Origin: JBHJGP01 sp050331695
GTDB taxonomy: Bacteria; Pseudomonadota; Alphaproteobacteria; Geminicoccales; Geminicoccaceae
DNA: 64,000 bases
NCBI GenBank assembly: GCA_050331695.1
Contig: JBHJGP010000012.1
Coordinates: forward strand, 186,001-250,000
Reading direction: 5' to 3'
The translations under genes were made by a program, and so were the position numbers. This document shows positions 34,768 to 43,318 of the stretch, piece after piece; position 1 is the stretch's first letter, and each line of letters begins with the position of its first letter. Below the pieces are notes generated by a model, which had not been told where the DNA came from, did not search any database, and saw only the letters and a program-made list of their open reading frames with translations.

Positions 34768-35781
34768 ATGGATACGATGCTTTTGAACCCTAGCGTCCAC
34801 CATCCTCTGGAGATCGTGCCACCAGACGAGGCCGAGATGATCGAACAGGTGATCGCTCTTCAGCTGGAGATCATGAAGAGCCGGCAGGATCCGAAGAAGC
34901 GCGGGCAACATCCTAAACATCAGGCGTTGTTGCGAGGTTTCTTCGATGTCTCCGATCGGGTTCCAGATCATTTGAGATCCGGCGTCTTCGCGAAGCCGAG
35001 ACGGTTTCACGCCGTGATACGACTCTCGACAGGTCCGGCGCCGAAAGATTGCGATCCGAACCCGCACGGGATGGCAATCAAGCTAATCGACGTGGCCGGG
35101 TCACCGACCCGCACCCAGAATTTCGTCATGCTCGATCAGCCGACTTTCTTCATCCGCGACATGGCCGAGTACGTCACGCTGTTTCAAGCCATGGTTGGCG
35201 GCGATGCCGGCCAGCTCGATTACTTCAGAACACATCGTCGGGAATTTGGCTTGAGCCAGGCGTTCAACGTGGTGATAGCGAGCCAGCTCGAACGCCAGTA
35301 TTGGTCAGAGGTGCCGATCGCCATGAATGGCGGCGCGGCCCGATTGACGGTCATCCCCGGTGTCGAGAACGTGTCGGGCCGAGGGCCGGCGACCACCAGC
35401 GACGGCCTCAGGGGCGCGCTGGAAGACTTTTTCGTCGAACAGGGTCGGGCCGCGAGCTTCGCCTTTGGAGCCCAGGCTTACGTCGATCAACGGACGACAC
35501 CGATTGAGGACGCAACCTCCGTCTGGCCAACGCCCTTCGAGATCATCGCCACCCTGACCATTCCCGCCCAGGACTTTACGTCAGCGCAGCAGTTCACGTT
35601 CGGCGAAAACCTGGCGTTCACGCCCTGGCACTGCGTGCCCGAACATCGTCCGCTCGGCGGCATCCAACGCTGCCGCAAGCGGGTCTACGAGGAAAGCGCG
35701 AGGCTGCGCCACACGCTCAATCAGGTCGAGCTGCGGGAACCCACCCTCGCCGATCTAGGCCGCCTCGCGCCCATCACCTAG
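34768..35781 (+). CDS. Catalase-fold heme protein
   Basis: The 337-aa protein matches the core of the catalase superfamily: HAVIRLSTGPAPKDCDPNPH-type strand, GMAIKLIDV, then NFVMLDQPTFFIRDMAEYVTLF. It is much shorter than monofunctional catalases and I could not find the classical proximal R-x-F-x-Y heme-tyrosine signature, so activity may be peroxidatic or hydroperoxide-specific (as in allene oxide synthase-like relatives) rather than catalatic. ATG 34768 was chosen; an in-frame start further up overlaps the DyP gene. Pairing with a DyP peroxidase supports a role in peroxide handling. Confidence 0.85.
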   Translation: MDTMLLNPSVHHPLEIVPPDEAEMIEQVIALQLEIMKSRQDPKKRGQHPKHQALLRGFFDVSDRVPDHLRSGVFAKPRRFHAVIRLSTGPAPKDCDPNPHGMAIKLIDVAGSPTRTQNFVMLDQPTFFIRDMAEYVTLFQAMVGGDAGQLDYFRTHRREFGLSQAFNVVIASQLERQYWSEVPIAMNGGAARLTVIPGVENVSGRGPATTSDGLRGALEDFFVEQGRAASFAFGAQAYVDQRTTPIEDATSVWPTPFEIIATLTIPAQDFTSAQQFTFGENLAFTPWHCVPEHRPLGGIQRCRKRVYEESARLRHTLNQVELREPTLADLGRLAPIT

Positions 35782-35797
35782 AACCAGGAGGACCACG

Positions 35798-36133
35798 ATG
35801 AAAACACCTGCCAAGAACGATGTATTCGACGAACTCGCCGAGGAGGATCGGGCCGAAGAAGCGTTCACCAACCGCTTGATGATGCGCTTGACCCGTTTCC
35901 TCGGCCTCACCACCGGCGTCGGCGTCATCGCCTGGGGCGCATGGAGCCTGCTGGTCACCATCGGCATGACGTTCTACGAACGCTCCGGCTTAAGCGAGGC
36001 TGAAATCCTGGTGGAAGACGCTTTCAATCAGGGCCTGTTGCAAAGCGCCATGCTGATCGCGATCGGCGCGGTCATTCTTGAATTACGGCGCATCAACGAG
36101 ACCATTGCCAGGCGTGCCGATCACGATGGCTGA
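35798..36133 (+). CDS. Two-helix membrane protein of unknown function
   Basis: The 111-aa protein has an acidic N-terminus (DVFDELAEEDRAEEAF), a helix around FLGLTTGVGVIAWGAWSLLVTIGM and a second around GLLQSAMLIAIGAVILEL, with a basic C-terminal tail. I do not recognise a family. AGGAGGA precedes the start, and its end overlaps the ion-channel gene by 8 bases, which suggests that the two products are made, and may act, together. Confidence 0.8.
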   Translation: MKTPAKNDVFDELAEEDRAEEAFTNRLMMRLTRFLGLTTGVGVIAWGAWSLLVTIGMTFYERSGLSEAEILVEDAFNQGLLQSAMLIAIGAVILELRRINETIARRADHDG

Positions 36134-36773
36134 CTTGGTCTTGCCGGCGCCGGTGGCGAGCCGGCGCTTCTCCGTTCTTCTAGGCGGGTTGTTCGCCCTC
36201 TTGCTCATCGCGCCCCTATTTGGCGAAAGCGCTCGAGGGCAGGGCGAGTTGGGGGTGCTGTTCTCGTTTTTAATCATCGGCTTCGTCATCGCCGCACAAC
36301 GTCGAAAGCGCGTTGTCGCCGGCATCGCATTGCTCTGGTTGGCCGCCACCTGGGCGGTGCCTACCGGCGAGATCGTCTCCGATCTGCTGTTGCTCTTGCT
36401 CTGCCTGCTAACCATCGAGAGCCTTCTGGTCCACGTAGCCCGGGCTCGGACCGTGGACACCGAGGTTTTGGCGGCCGCGATCGGGGCCTATCTGCTGATC
36501 GGGATCGGTTGGGCGGTCGGCTACACGATGCTCGAAACGATCGTGCCGGGATCATTTCACCTGTCCGAGACCGAGGCGGCGGCGCCGTGGAACCCGCTCC
36601 TTTACTTCAGCTTCGCGACGCTCACGACCGTCGGCTATGGCGACCTCACGCCCGCCTCACTCACTGCCCGCGCCTGGGCGGCTGTCGAGGCGGTCGGCGG
36701 CACCCTCTACCTCGCCATTCTGATCGCCAGACTGGTCAGTCTCTACCGGAGCACCGAGACGGCCTCACCGTGA
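36126..36773 (+). CDS. Ion channel (two-pore-domain-like potassium channel family)
   Basis: The 215-aa membrane protein has about six hydrophobic segments, with the pore loop FATLTTVGYGDLTPASLTAR carrying the K+ selectivity filter TVGYGD, followed by a final helix. This matches the ion-trans-2 family. No RCK or cyclic-nucleotide-binding domain is attached. The last codons contain element B, which serves the next gene. A potassium channel in a peroxidase operon next to an adenylate cyclase is unusual. Confidence 0.9.
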   Translation: MADLVLPAPVASRRFSVLLGGLFALLLIAPLFGESARGQGELGVLFSFLIIGFVIAAQRRKRVVAGIALLWLAATWAVPTGEIVSDLLLLLLCLLTIESLLVHVARARTVDTEVLAAAIGAYLLIGIGWAVGYTMLETIVPGSFHLSETEAAAPWNPLLYFSFATLTTVGYGDLTPASLTARAWAAVEAVGGTLYLAILIARLVSLYRSTETASP

Positions 36774-36781
36774 GTCACTCG
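36765..36781 (+). promoter_or_regulatory. TCAC-N-GTGA-N-TCAC element, copy B (adenylate cyclase)
   Basis: TCACCGTGAGTCACTCG overlaps the stop codon of the ion channel gene and lies 61 bases before the adenylate cyclase start. It is identical to copy A although half of it is coding sequence, which argues against chance. Confidence 0.75.
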
Positions 36782-36842
36782 GCACCGCGCCCATCGGACG
36801 GCAGCTTGGCCTCGGCTACACGAGATCGGAGAGGCCGGTTCG

Positions 36843-38852
36843 ATGAACGACATGGTCGAAATCCCTCAAATGTTCGAAGCATCGGTCGACAGAACGGGTC
36901 GTCGGATCAGCGTTCGGATCCTGCTGGTGGTCGCCATCACGGCCCTCGTTCTTCTGGGCGCTCTCAGCGTCACCGTTCTTCACGCCGTCCAGTTCTCGCG
37001 CCACGCCGAGGCTGAAGCGGCCCGAACCCTGGATGCCGCGGCCCACCAGGTGCGCGCTCAAGCGGAGGCGATGTTCGCGCCGGCGGTAACCATCGTCCGT
37101 CATATGGTTCGGCTCTCCGGTGACGTCCTTGCCGATACCTCGTCGCCGACCCTCGGCGACGCGTTCGATAGCTTTGTCAAAGGCGTCGAAGCCCCGGTGG
37201 AGTTCACCCCCCACATATCCACGGCCTATGTCGGCTACGCCGACGGATCCATGGTCGTTCTGGCCCGCAACAATCAAATCTTGCGCAATATCTTGAAATT
37301 GCCCGAAAGTGCGTCGTCCGCGCCTTTGCTACGTGGCGAGCGGGACAATCGGGCGGGGTTGGGTTCCACCCGCTGGTCGTGGCGCGATGAGGCGGGTTGG
37401 GAGACGGTGAAGCGCCCGCCGATGGACTATGATCCGCGTGAACGGCCCTGGTACCGGCTGGGCATGGACACGGACGGACCCGTTTGGACCGGCCTCTATC
37501 GCTCCAACGTCGAGGGCGACATGCGCATCACGCTGGCCTCGGCCTTGTCATCCGCGAGCAGCGAGCCCAGAGCCGTGCTCGGCGTCGATATTGCTTTGAA
37601 TGACCTCATCGCCTTCTTTCGCGACCTGGAGGTCAGCGCCAACGGTGTCGCGTTCATCGCCAAACGCAATGGCGGTCTCCTGGCCCATCCCGCGCTGGAC
37701 CCGGCAATGCTGGAGCCCGTTTCGGAAACCGCAGAACCAACGTTGTTGGAGATATCCCATCCGTCCGGCGTCGATCTGTCCTTATTCGAGGCGTTTGGCC
37801 GAGACGACGCTCTGAGGATTGAACTCGAGCATGGCGGTGAGACGGTTCTGGGTCGTCGCTTTGCCTTACGCGATCTCATCGGAATCGATGCCTACCTCTA
37901 CGTCGCCGCTCCCCTCTCCGACTTCACGCGATCCGCCGACAGAGCGCTCAGGTCGGTCCTGGTGCTGACAGGCGTGATCACGCTGGCCGTGATCGCGGTC
38001 GGCGTGCTCATCGCGCGCGCCGTTGCCGAGCCGGTGGTCCGAGCGACGGAAACGATGGCGTCGATCGCTCGGTTGGATACCACCAAGCCGGCAACACCCG
38101 AGCATTCGGTCCTGGCTGAAATAGACACGCTCAACAAATCGGTTGCCAGCATGCATGCCGCGCTGAAGAGCTTCAGCCGATACGTGCCGAAAGAGCTCGT
38201 TCGCGAGCTACTGGATCTCAAACAGCCTCTCCGCCTGGGCGGCCGCCGGCGCGAGATCACGGTTCTGTTCACCGACATCGAGGATTTCACAAGCTGGTCG
38301 GAGACCGAGCAGTATGAGCGCATGGTCGACGGGCTGGCGGACTATTTCGACGTGCTGTCCAACGCCATCGCCGAGCATGGCGGCACCGTCGACAAGTTCT
38401 TGGGCGATGGCGTCATGGCGATCTGGGGCGCGCCGCGGTTCGATCCAGATCACACCTGCCGTGCCTGCGATGCGGTGATTGATATCGCCCGGCGGCTGGA
38501 CGCGCTCAACGAACGCCGCCTCGCCTGCGGCGAGCGCCCCCTGAAAACCCGCTTTGGCCTGCACCGCGGCTACGCCTTCGTTGGCAATGTCGGCGCCCAT
38601 GAACGTTTCGGTTACACGGCGTTGGGTGACGTGGTGAACACCGCCGCTCGGTTGGAAAAGGCCAACAAGGACCTCGGCAGCGAAGTGCTGGTGAGCCGCG
38701 CCATCGCCGCTAATGCAGGGCCCGATCACCAATTCACGCCAAAGGGCGAAGTCTGCTTGAAGGGCAAGACCTCAGTCGTGGACGTCTTCGAGCTCGAGCT
38801 GGCACGGGATAAATCATCGCCACCGCGACTTCAGCTCGTCGCTTCGGCTTGA
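36843..38852 (+). CDS. Membrane Cache-domain class III adenylate/guanylate cyclase
   Basis: The 669-aa receptor cyclase has a helix at ~25-47, a periplasmic double-Cache sensor (~60-360, with DYDPRERPWYRLG as the typical ligand-loop), a second helix (~375-395), a HAMP-like linker and a class III cyclase domain (~455-640). Catalytic features are present: metal aspartates in VLFTDIEDFT and KFLGDGVMAIWG, and the transition-state stretch YTALGDVVNTAARLEKANK (Asn and Arg). It should make cAMP in response to an extracytoplasmic signal. GAGAGG precedes ATG 36843. Confidence 0.94.
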   Translation: MNDMVEIPQMFEASVDRTGRRISVRILLVVAITALVLLGALSVTVLHAVQFSRHAEAEAARTLDAAAHQVRAQAEAMFAPAVTIVRHMVRLSGDVLADTSSPTLGDAFDSFVKGVEAPVEFTPHISTAYVGYADGSMVVLARNNQILRNILKLPESASSAPLLRGERDNRAGLGSTRWSWRDEAGWETVKRPPMDYDPRERPWYRLGMDTDGPVWTGLYRSNVEGDMRITLASALSSASSEPRAVLGVDIALNDLIAFFRDLEVSANGVAFIAKRNGGLLAHPALDPAMLEPVSETAEPTLLEISHPSGVDLSLFEAFGRDDALRIELEHGGETVLGRRFALRDLIGIDAYLYVAAPLSDFTRSADRALRSVLVLTGVITLAVIAVGVLIARAVAEPVVRATETMASIARLDTTKPATPEHSVLAEIDTLNKSVASMHAALKSFSRYVPKELVRELLDLKQPLRLGGRRREITVLFTDIEDFTSWSETEQYERMVDGLADYFDVLSNAIAEHGGTVDKFLGDGVMAIWGAPRFDPDHTCRACDAVIDIARRLDALNERRLACGERPLKTRFGLHRGYAFVGNVGAHERFGYTALGDVVNTAARLEKANKDLGSEVLVSRAIAANAGPDHQFTPKGEVCLKGKTSVVDVFELELARDKSSPPRLQLVASA

Positions 38853-38871
38853 GAGATGATCCGTCAACCCA

Positions 38872-39000
38872 TCACCCTGACTGACGTTTGAAAACGCCGG
38901 CCGGCAACGAGTTCGACCATAACCGCAAGCGGCCGATGGTGATGGCCATTTCGTGCGCCAACCGCACCGGGACCGGCAAGGCCGCGTAGCTGAACAGCAT
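38872..39000 (-). CDS. Possible small protein downstream of the bicupin gene
   Basis: A minus-strand frame follows the bicupin stop and runs to TGA at 38874-38872. From its only ATG (39000) it encodes 42 aa (LFSYAALPVPVRLAHEMA...); the frame stays open upstream to a TAG at 39066, with plausible codon use (ELIAARDHRRFLRKRLQQF). It has no recognisable family and no clear ribosome site. It may be a real small gene, a degraded remnant or chance. The rest of 38853-39070 shows nothing else. Confidence 0.25.
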   Translation of the reverse strand: MLFSYAALPVPVRLAHEMAITIGRLRLWSNSLPAGVFKRQSG

Positions 39001-39070
39001 GAGACTGAACTGTTGAAGGCGCTTGCGAAGAAACCGCCGGTGGTCCCGAGCCGCGATCAGCTCCTAAGCC

Positions 39071-40069
39071 TCAGCCGGACCAGGTCGGACCGGCGGGATC
39101 ATCGGTGTTGCGGACCCGGTAGAGACTGGCCTCGCCGGTCATCGCCGGCTCGAGGCTGTGACTGATATTGGGGGGCACGGCGCAAGTGTCGCCGGGATTG
39201 AGCGTCGCGGTGCCGCCATCCCAGGAAAGCCGCCAGTGCCCCCGGACCGGCATCAGCACCGTGTGACGCTTCGAGACTTCGGCGGTCGGCGAGATCGAGC
39301 CGCGCGTCAGGAAATCGACCTCGAAGCCGGGCGTGTCTTGAAGCACGCCGGCCTCGCCGATGACCTTCGCAGGCTGTTTGCCCGCCAGCGCCATCAAGTC
39401 CCAGTAGCGGGCGACATGGGCTGGGCCCACCTCCGCTGAGCTCGGTTCCGGGAAGCCTTTCAGCTCTTCATCGGTAAGAAGCGCCATCGGCTTGATGTCA
39501 TCCGGCAGGCTTTGGCCCTTCCTGGTGTCATAGAGCTTGCCCTGTTCCGAGAGGACCAGCCCGTGCTCGCGCGCGTCCTCGATCACCTGAGGCGCCCACA
39601 GCACGCCGCCGCCGGCATCATCGCCGCCGAGAATGGCCATGATCATGCCGTAGTCGGTGCCGATATTCTCGAAGCCTCGAAAGATGCCGGTCGGGATGTT
39701 GAAGATGTCACCCTCTTCGAGCACAACATCGCCGGCATCGCCCCACCGGCCCCAGAAGAACCGCCAGCGGCCCTTGAGAACGAAGAAGACTTCGGCCGTC
39801 CGGTGCGAATGCAACGAGTTGCGGCATTTGGGCGGCTGACCGGCGGCGCCGATGTAGAAGCCGGGCGTGTCCTTGATGTGCACGTGCTGGTCCGGCGATT
39901 CCGAGACGCCGCCACCGATGATGGTAAAGTTCTCCTTCTGATCCGAGCCCGGTGTGTGGGCATCGATGAAGGCGGTCTTGCACGGCACGAGTTCGCCATA
40001 GCGAACGATGCGCGCCTCCATGTCGGCCGGGCTCAACACAGGTTTTCGCTCTAGCTCGACGGTCTCCAT
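39071..40069 (-). CDS. Bicupin-domain protein
   Basis: The 332-aa cytoplasmic protein has two cupin barrels. The first carries metal-ligand histidines in SLHSHRTAEVFFVLKGRWRF with GDIFNIPTGIFRGFEN; the second has RHTVLMPVRGHWRLSWDGG and GDTCAVPPNISHSLE. Cupins of this sort are often dioxygenases, isomerases or sugar-binding enzymes. It is the last full gene of the ABC/NTF2 catabolic cluster; reaction unknown. Confidence 0.86.
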   Translation of the reverse strand: METVELERKPVLSPADMEARIVRYGELVPCKTAFIDAHTPGSDQKENFTIIGGGVSESPDQHVHIKDTPGFYIGAAGQPPKCRNSLHSHRTAEVFFVLKGRWRFFWGRWGDAGDVVLEEGDIFNIPTGIFRGFENIGTDYGMIMAILGGDDAGGGVLWAPQVIEDAREHGLVLSEQGKLYDTRKGQSLPDDIKPMALLTDEELKGFPEPSSAEVGPAHVARYWDLMALAGKQPAKVIGEAGVLQDTPGFEVDFLTRGSISPTAEVSKRHTVLMPVRGHWRLSWDGGTATLNPGDTCAVPPNISHSLEPAMTGEASLYRVRNTDDPAGPTWSG

Positions 40070-40120
40070 CTTTCGATCCTCTCCGTCCTAGGTCTGCTCT
40101 GAGACCCCTTGGTCAAACGT

Positions 40121-41134
40121 TCAGCCCTGCGCCTCCGGCAGCGCGTCATGCGCACCGGTGGCCAAAATGATCTGCTTCCAGATCGCAGTTTCGTCGAAGA
40201 GCGTGCACTCGCGGCGGAGTGTCGGCGGCGCTGCCCCCAGCGTGCCGAACTCCGCGTGGCTGACACCCAGCACGTAAACCTCGGCCCCGGTCGGCGGGCC
40301 GAAGCTGCCCCAGCCGTCATGCTTGCCCCAAAGGCTCCAGCGAAGCGCGGCGCGCGGCGGCATCATCGGATCGGCACGGCCGATGCGGTGATGGATGGTG
40401 AACGTGGCACTCGGAAAACTGGCGCGGAGCCCCATCCAGAAACGATCCACGGGTCCCCAGGAATGGCCGGTCATGCCGCCGGGATACGCGCACTGGACCG
40501 CACGGTCATATTCGGCCGGAATTACAGCCATGTCCGCGTCCATGATCCGTGTCAGCATGGCGGCGTAGCGCTCGCCCCATTCTTGCCTGTTGCCGGTGCC
40601 CCGATAGGGCCCGTCGACATCCGTCAACGGGCTCAACGGTTTGACGCAAGCCCCCGGCCCGCCCTCCTTGGCTATCAGATCGCGGGCAAAATCCCTGGGC
40701 TCCCAGCCCAGCTGACGGACGATGGCGCCTTGATCGCGGACCAGCCACTCATCGTCGATTTGGTTGGCGATGGCATGGCAATCGGCGATGATGCGGTAGG
40801 TGAACTTGGTGCCGGTTGCCCTGCCGTAGATACCGTCGCCCAGGTGGGTGGCCGTGGAAAGCAGACGGTGGGAGCTGAACAGGCCGTCCTCGGGCGTGCC
40901 GCACCAGATCACGTCTTCGCCCAGAAGCTGGCGATCGGGAAACTCCGCCAGCGTCGCCATGGTCGCGGCGATCACGCCCCGATTTCCTTTGACCACGCTC
41001 GCCGGCGAGCGGACGACGATGTCGGGCGCGTAGTAGTGCTTGAGGGTGGCGATCCCCCGATCTTCCCAGATCTCGCGTGTGATGCCGATAATGTAGTCGG
41101 GGAAATCCCGGAACTTCGGATCGAAACCCTTCAT
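40121..41134 (-). CDS. NTF2/SnoaL-like double-domain protein
   Basis: The 337-aa protein appears to contain two NTF2-like cone domains: the first includes IGITREIWEDRGIATLKHYY and APDIVVRSPASVVKG; the second includes MLTRIMDADMAVIPAEYDRA and WGPVDRFWMGLRASFP. SnoaL-like proteins catalyse cyclisations, isomerisations or eliminations on small substrates. Its start overlaps the LacI gene stop by four bases. It is one of three NTF2-like proteins in this cluster. Confidence 0.8.
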   Translation of the reverse strand: MKGFDPKFRDFPDYIIGITREIWEDRGIATLKHYYAPDIVVRSPASVVKGNRGVIAATMATLAEFPDRQLLGEDVIWCGTPEDGLFSSHRLLSTATHLGDGIYGRATGTKFTYRIIADCHAIANQIDDEWLVRDQGAIVRQLGWEPRDFARDLIAKEGGPGACVKPLSPLTDVDGPYRGTGNRQEWGERYAAMLTRIMDADMAVIPAEYDRAVQCAYPGGMTGHSWGPVDRFWMGLRASFPSATFTIHHRIGRADPMMPPRAALRWSLWGKHDGWGSFGPPTGAEVYVLGVSHAEFGTLGAAPPTLRRECTLFDETAIWKQIILATGAHDALPEAQG

Positions 41135-42156
41135 GACCTCCGTCCCTCGGGCAGGCGAGCCGAGCGTCGCCGGATCAGCGGACCGGGAATGACGACGGGT
41201 GCTGTATTGGCGTCGGGATCATCGAGCTGACCCAGCAGCACGCGGACCGTATGCTCGACCATCAGGTTGGTCCGTTGGCGTACTGTTGTCAGCGCGTAAG
41301 CGGGCCAGGCGGCCGGCGGCACGTCGTCATAGCCGACGACCGACACGTCCTCCGGGACCGAGAGGCCGAGTTCAAAGCGCAGAACGTCCATGACCGTGAA
41401 GGCCATGTGGTCATTGGCGACGAAGACGGCATCCGGCCTTTGTTCCGCCGTTCGGTCGAACATGACGCGAGCCGCATCACGGGCCTGCTCAACCGCAAAA
41501 TCGCCGACCTCCCGGGCGAACAGATCCCGACCAGCGTCCTTTAAGCCAGCCCGAAAGCCGGCTTCCCGATCCCGCTGGGTCGAGGCACTTTCCCAGCCGG
41601 CGATGTAACCGATGCGCTCATGCCCTCCGGCGACGAGAAAGCGCGCGACCTCACGCCCGCCGCCGAGATTGTCGGAGACCACCGACGCCACCCCTTCAAT
41701 GTCCTGGCCGCGGTTGAACAGAACGATCGGCACGCCGGCGGCACGGCAGCGGGTCGCCAGGTCCGAGGAAAGCGCGACCGAGGCGGCGATGATCCCGTCA
41801 ACCTGATAGTCGAGAATCTCTTCGACGACCTGGTCGATATTGCCGGGGGTCTGCGACGCCATGAAGATCAGGACGTGATAACCCTCGGCCTGGAGCGCGT
41901 TCGACAGTTTCTCAAGCGCCTGCGGATAGAAGTAATTCTCAAGATAAGCCACCACCAGGCCGACGATACGGGAGCGGCCGGTGATCAGGGAGCGGGCCAG
42001 CACGTTGGGGCGATAACCCAGCGCCAGGGCGGCTGCGCGCACCTTCTCAGCCGTTTTCGCCGAGACGGACGCGCCCGGCGTGAAAAACCGACTGACCGCC
42101 GATCGGCTGACCCCGGCGCGTTCAGCTACATCGATGGCTGTTACCTTCTCCGCCAT
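41131..42156 (-). CDS. LacI-family transcriptional regulator
   Basis: The 341-aa protein has the LacI N-terminal helix-turn-helix (VTAIDVAERAGVSRSAVSRF) with hinge helix (YRPNVLARSLITGRS) and a periplasmic-binding-protein-like sensor domain (IVGLVVAYLENYFYPQALE, VSVVGYDDVPPAAWPAYALT). It probably senses the imported substrate and represses this cluster; the CG-centred palindrome at 49829-49850 is the best operator candidate. ATG 42156 or 42174 are both possible starts. It is embedded in the operon it may control. Confidence 0.93.
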   Translation of the reverse strand: MAEKVTAIDVAERAGVSRSAVSRFFTPGASVSAKTAEKVRAAALALGYRPNVLARSLITGRSRIVGLVVAYLENYFYPQALEKLSNALQAEGYHVLIFMASQTPGNIDQVVEEILDYQVDGIIAASVALSSDLATRCRAAGVPIVLFNRGQDIEGVASVVSDNLGGGREVARFLVAGGHERIGYIAGWESASTQRDREAGFRAGLKDAGRDLFAREVGDFAVEQARDAARVMFDRTAEQRPDAVFVANDHMAFTVMDVLRFELGLSVPEDVSVVGYDDVPPAAWPAYALTTVRQRTNLMVEHTVRVLLGQLDDPDANTAPVVIPGPLIRRRSARLPEGRRS

Positions 42157-42253
42157 CAGGCCCCCGTCCAGCATCCGCCGATCGCCTGAAGTGGGCCTGG
42201 GATCGGCGCGCGTCCAACGTCAAAGCCAGGAGGGCGGGCGCGCGAAGGAGCGC

Positions 42254-43318
42254 TCATGGCAGCGGCTTTCCGGTGTCGGGATCGAACCCCGGACGTGCCT
42301 TGTTGAACTCGCGCATCCGGTGGAACACATCGACCCCCAACTGCTCGTAGGCGTGGAGCAGGTCGACCATCACCCAGTTCTCGCGGATCTTGCCGTTCTC
42401 CAGCCGCCAGAAGTCGAGTGAACGCATCTCGACCCGCTTGCCCGAAGGGGCGATGCCCAACCAGCCGTCATGGCTAAGGGTCTGGACCATGTTGGGCCAG
42501 CCGGTGACGGCGACATAGTTGCGGTCGCCGAAGAAATGGTAGGTGATCTGATCCCGGTATTGCCCTCGATCCGGCATGGCGTTCAGGAACGGGATCTGAT
42601 GCCAGTCGCGAAATCCCTTGACGCCCCGGCCGGTGCCTATGCCGGACGGACCGTACCAGCTCATCCGCTCGTGCCAGAAGCGGGGCATCTCCATCACCTC
42701 CGGGCCGCCCTGGCCTGGGTGCTTCTTCAGATGCTCGAGCATGTCGATGACCAGGCGGCAGCTGGCTCGGCCCAGCGCCTCATCGTAAGGACCCGGCACC
42801 AGACCGTCCTGGGTCGCCGGTCCCGGCACGTGCCACTCGCGCCCCAACGAAGGGGCCATCGGCCAGGCGCCGGCCTGCATCATTAATTCCGGAAGGTCCC
42901 AAAGCGCCTGGATCTCGGTCACGCGTCCTTCCTGGAAGCGGTAGAACTCGTGAAACCGCAGGTGAGCCTGATGCCGTGTTGGCGGTATGTCGAGAAAGGG
43001 TCGGGTGGACAGCCCGGTGTAGTAACCACCGCAGCCGACCCAGTCCGCGCTCGCCTCCGTCGAACCGGCGACAAGGATGTAATCGCGGCGTTCGAGGTCG
43101 GGTATCGCGTGGAGCAGCGGCGCATAAGCTTTGTCGTAGAATGCTTCGGCACCGGTCATGTCACCGAAGGGATGGGCAAGATGAATGATGGCTTCGTCAG
43201 CTAGAAGCTTGGTCAGCGCACCTCTGACCGCCGTTTCGTCAAAATCGTACATCGCCGCTCGAAGCGGCGCCGTGGCCTCCTTATGCCTGGTGGGCCGGTC
43301 GAGCGAAGGCCGGTTCAT
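42254..43318 (-). CDS. NTF2/SnoaL-like double-domain protein
   Basis: The 354-aa protein starts at ATG 43318, overlapping the stop of the HisD-like gene by four bases. The first NTF2-like domain has HLAHPFGDMTGAEAFYDKAY and RFHEFYRFQEGRVTEIQALW; the second has ITYHFFGDRNYVAVTGWPN and RSLDFWRLENGKIRENWVMV, the ester-cyclase-like strand pair typical of SnoaL. The C-terminal half resembles the 180-aa protein at 44640, which implies duplication inside the cluster. Confidence 0.82.
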   Translation of the reverse strand: MNRPSLDRPTRHKEATAPLRAAMYDFDETAVRGALTKLLADEAIIHLAHPFGDMTGAEAFYDKAYAPLLHAIPDLERRDYILVAGSTEASADWVGCGGYYTGLSTRPFLDIPPTRHQAHLRFHEFYRFQEGRVTEIQALWDLPELMMQAGAWPMAPSLGREWHVPGPATQDGLVPGPYDEALGRASCRLVIDMLEHLKKHPGQGGPEVMEMPRFWHERMSWYGPSGIGTGRGVKGFRDWHQIPFLNAMPDRGQYRDQITYHFFGDRNYVAVTGWPNMVQTLSHDGWLGIAPSGKRVEMRSLDFWRLENGKIRENWVMVDLLHAYEQLGVDVFHRMREFNKARPGFDPDTGKPLP

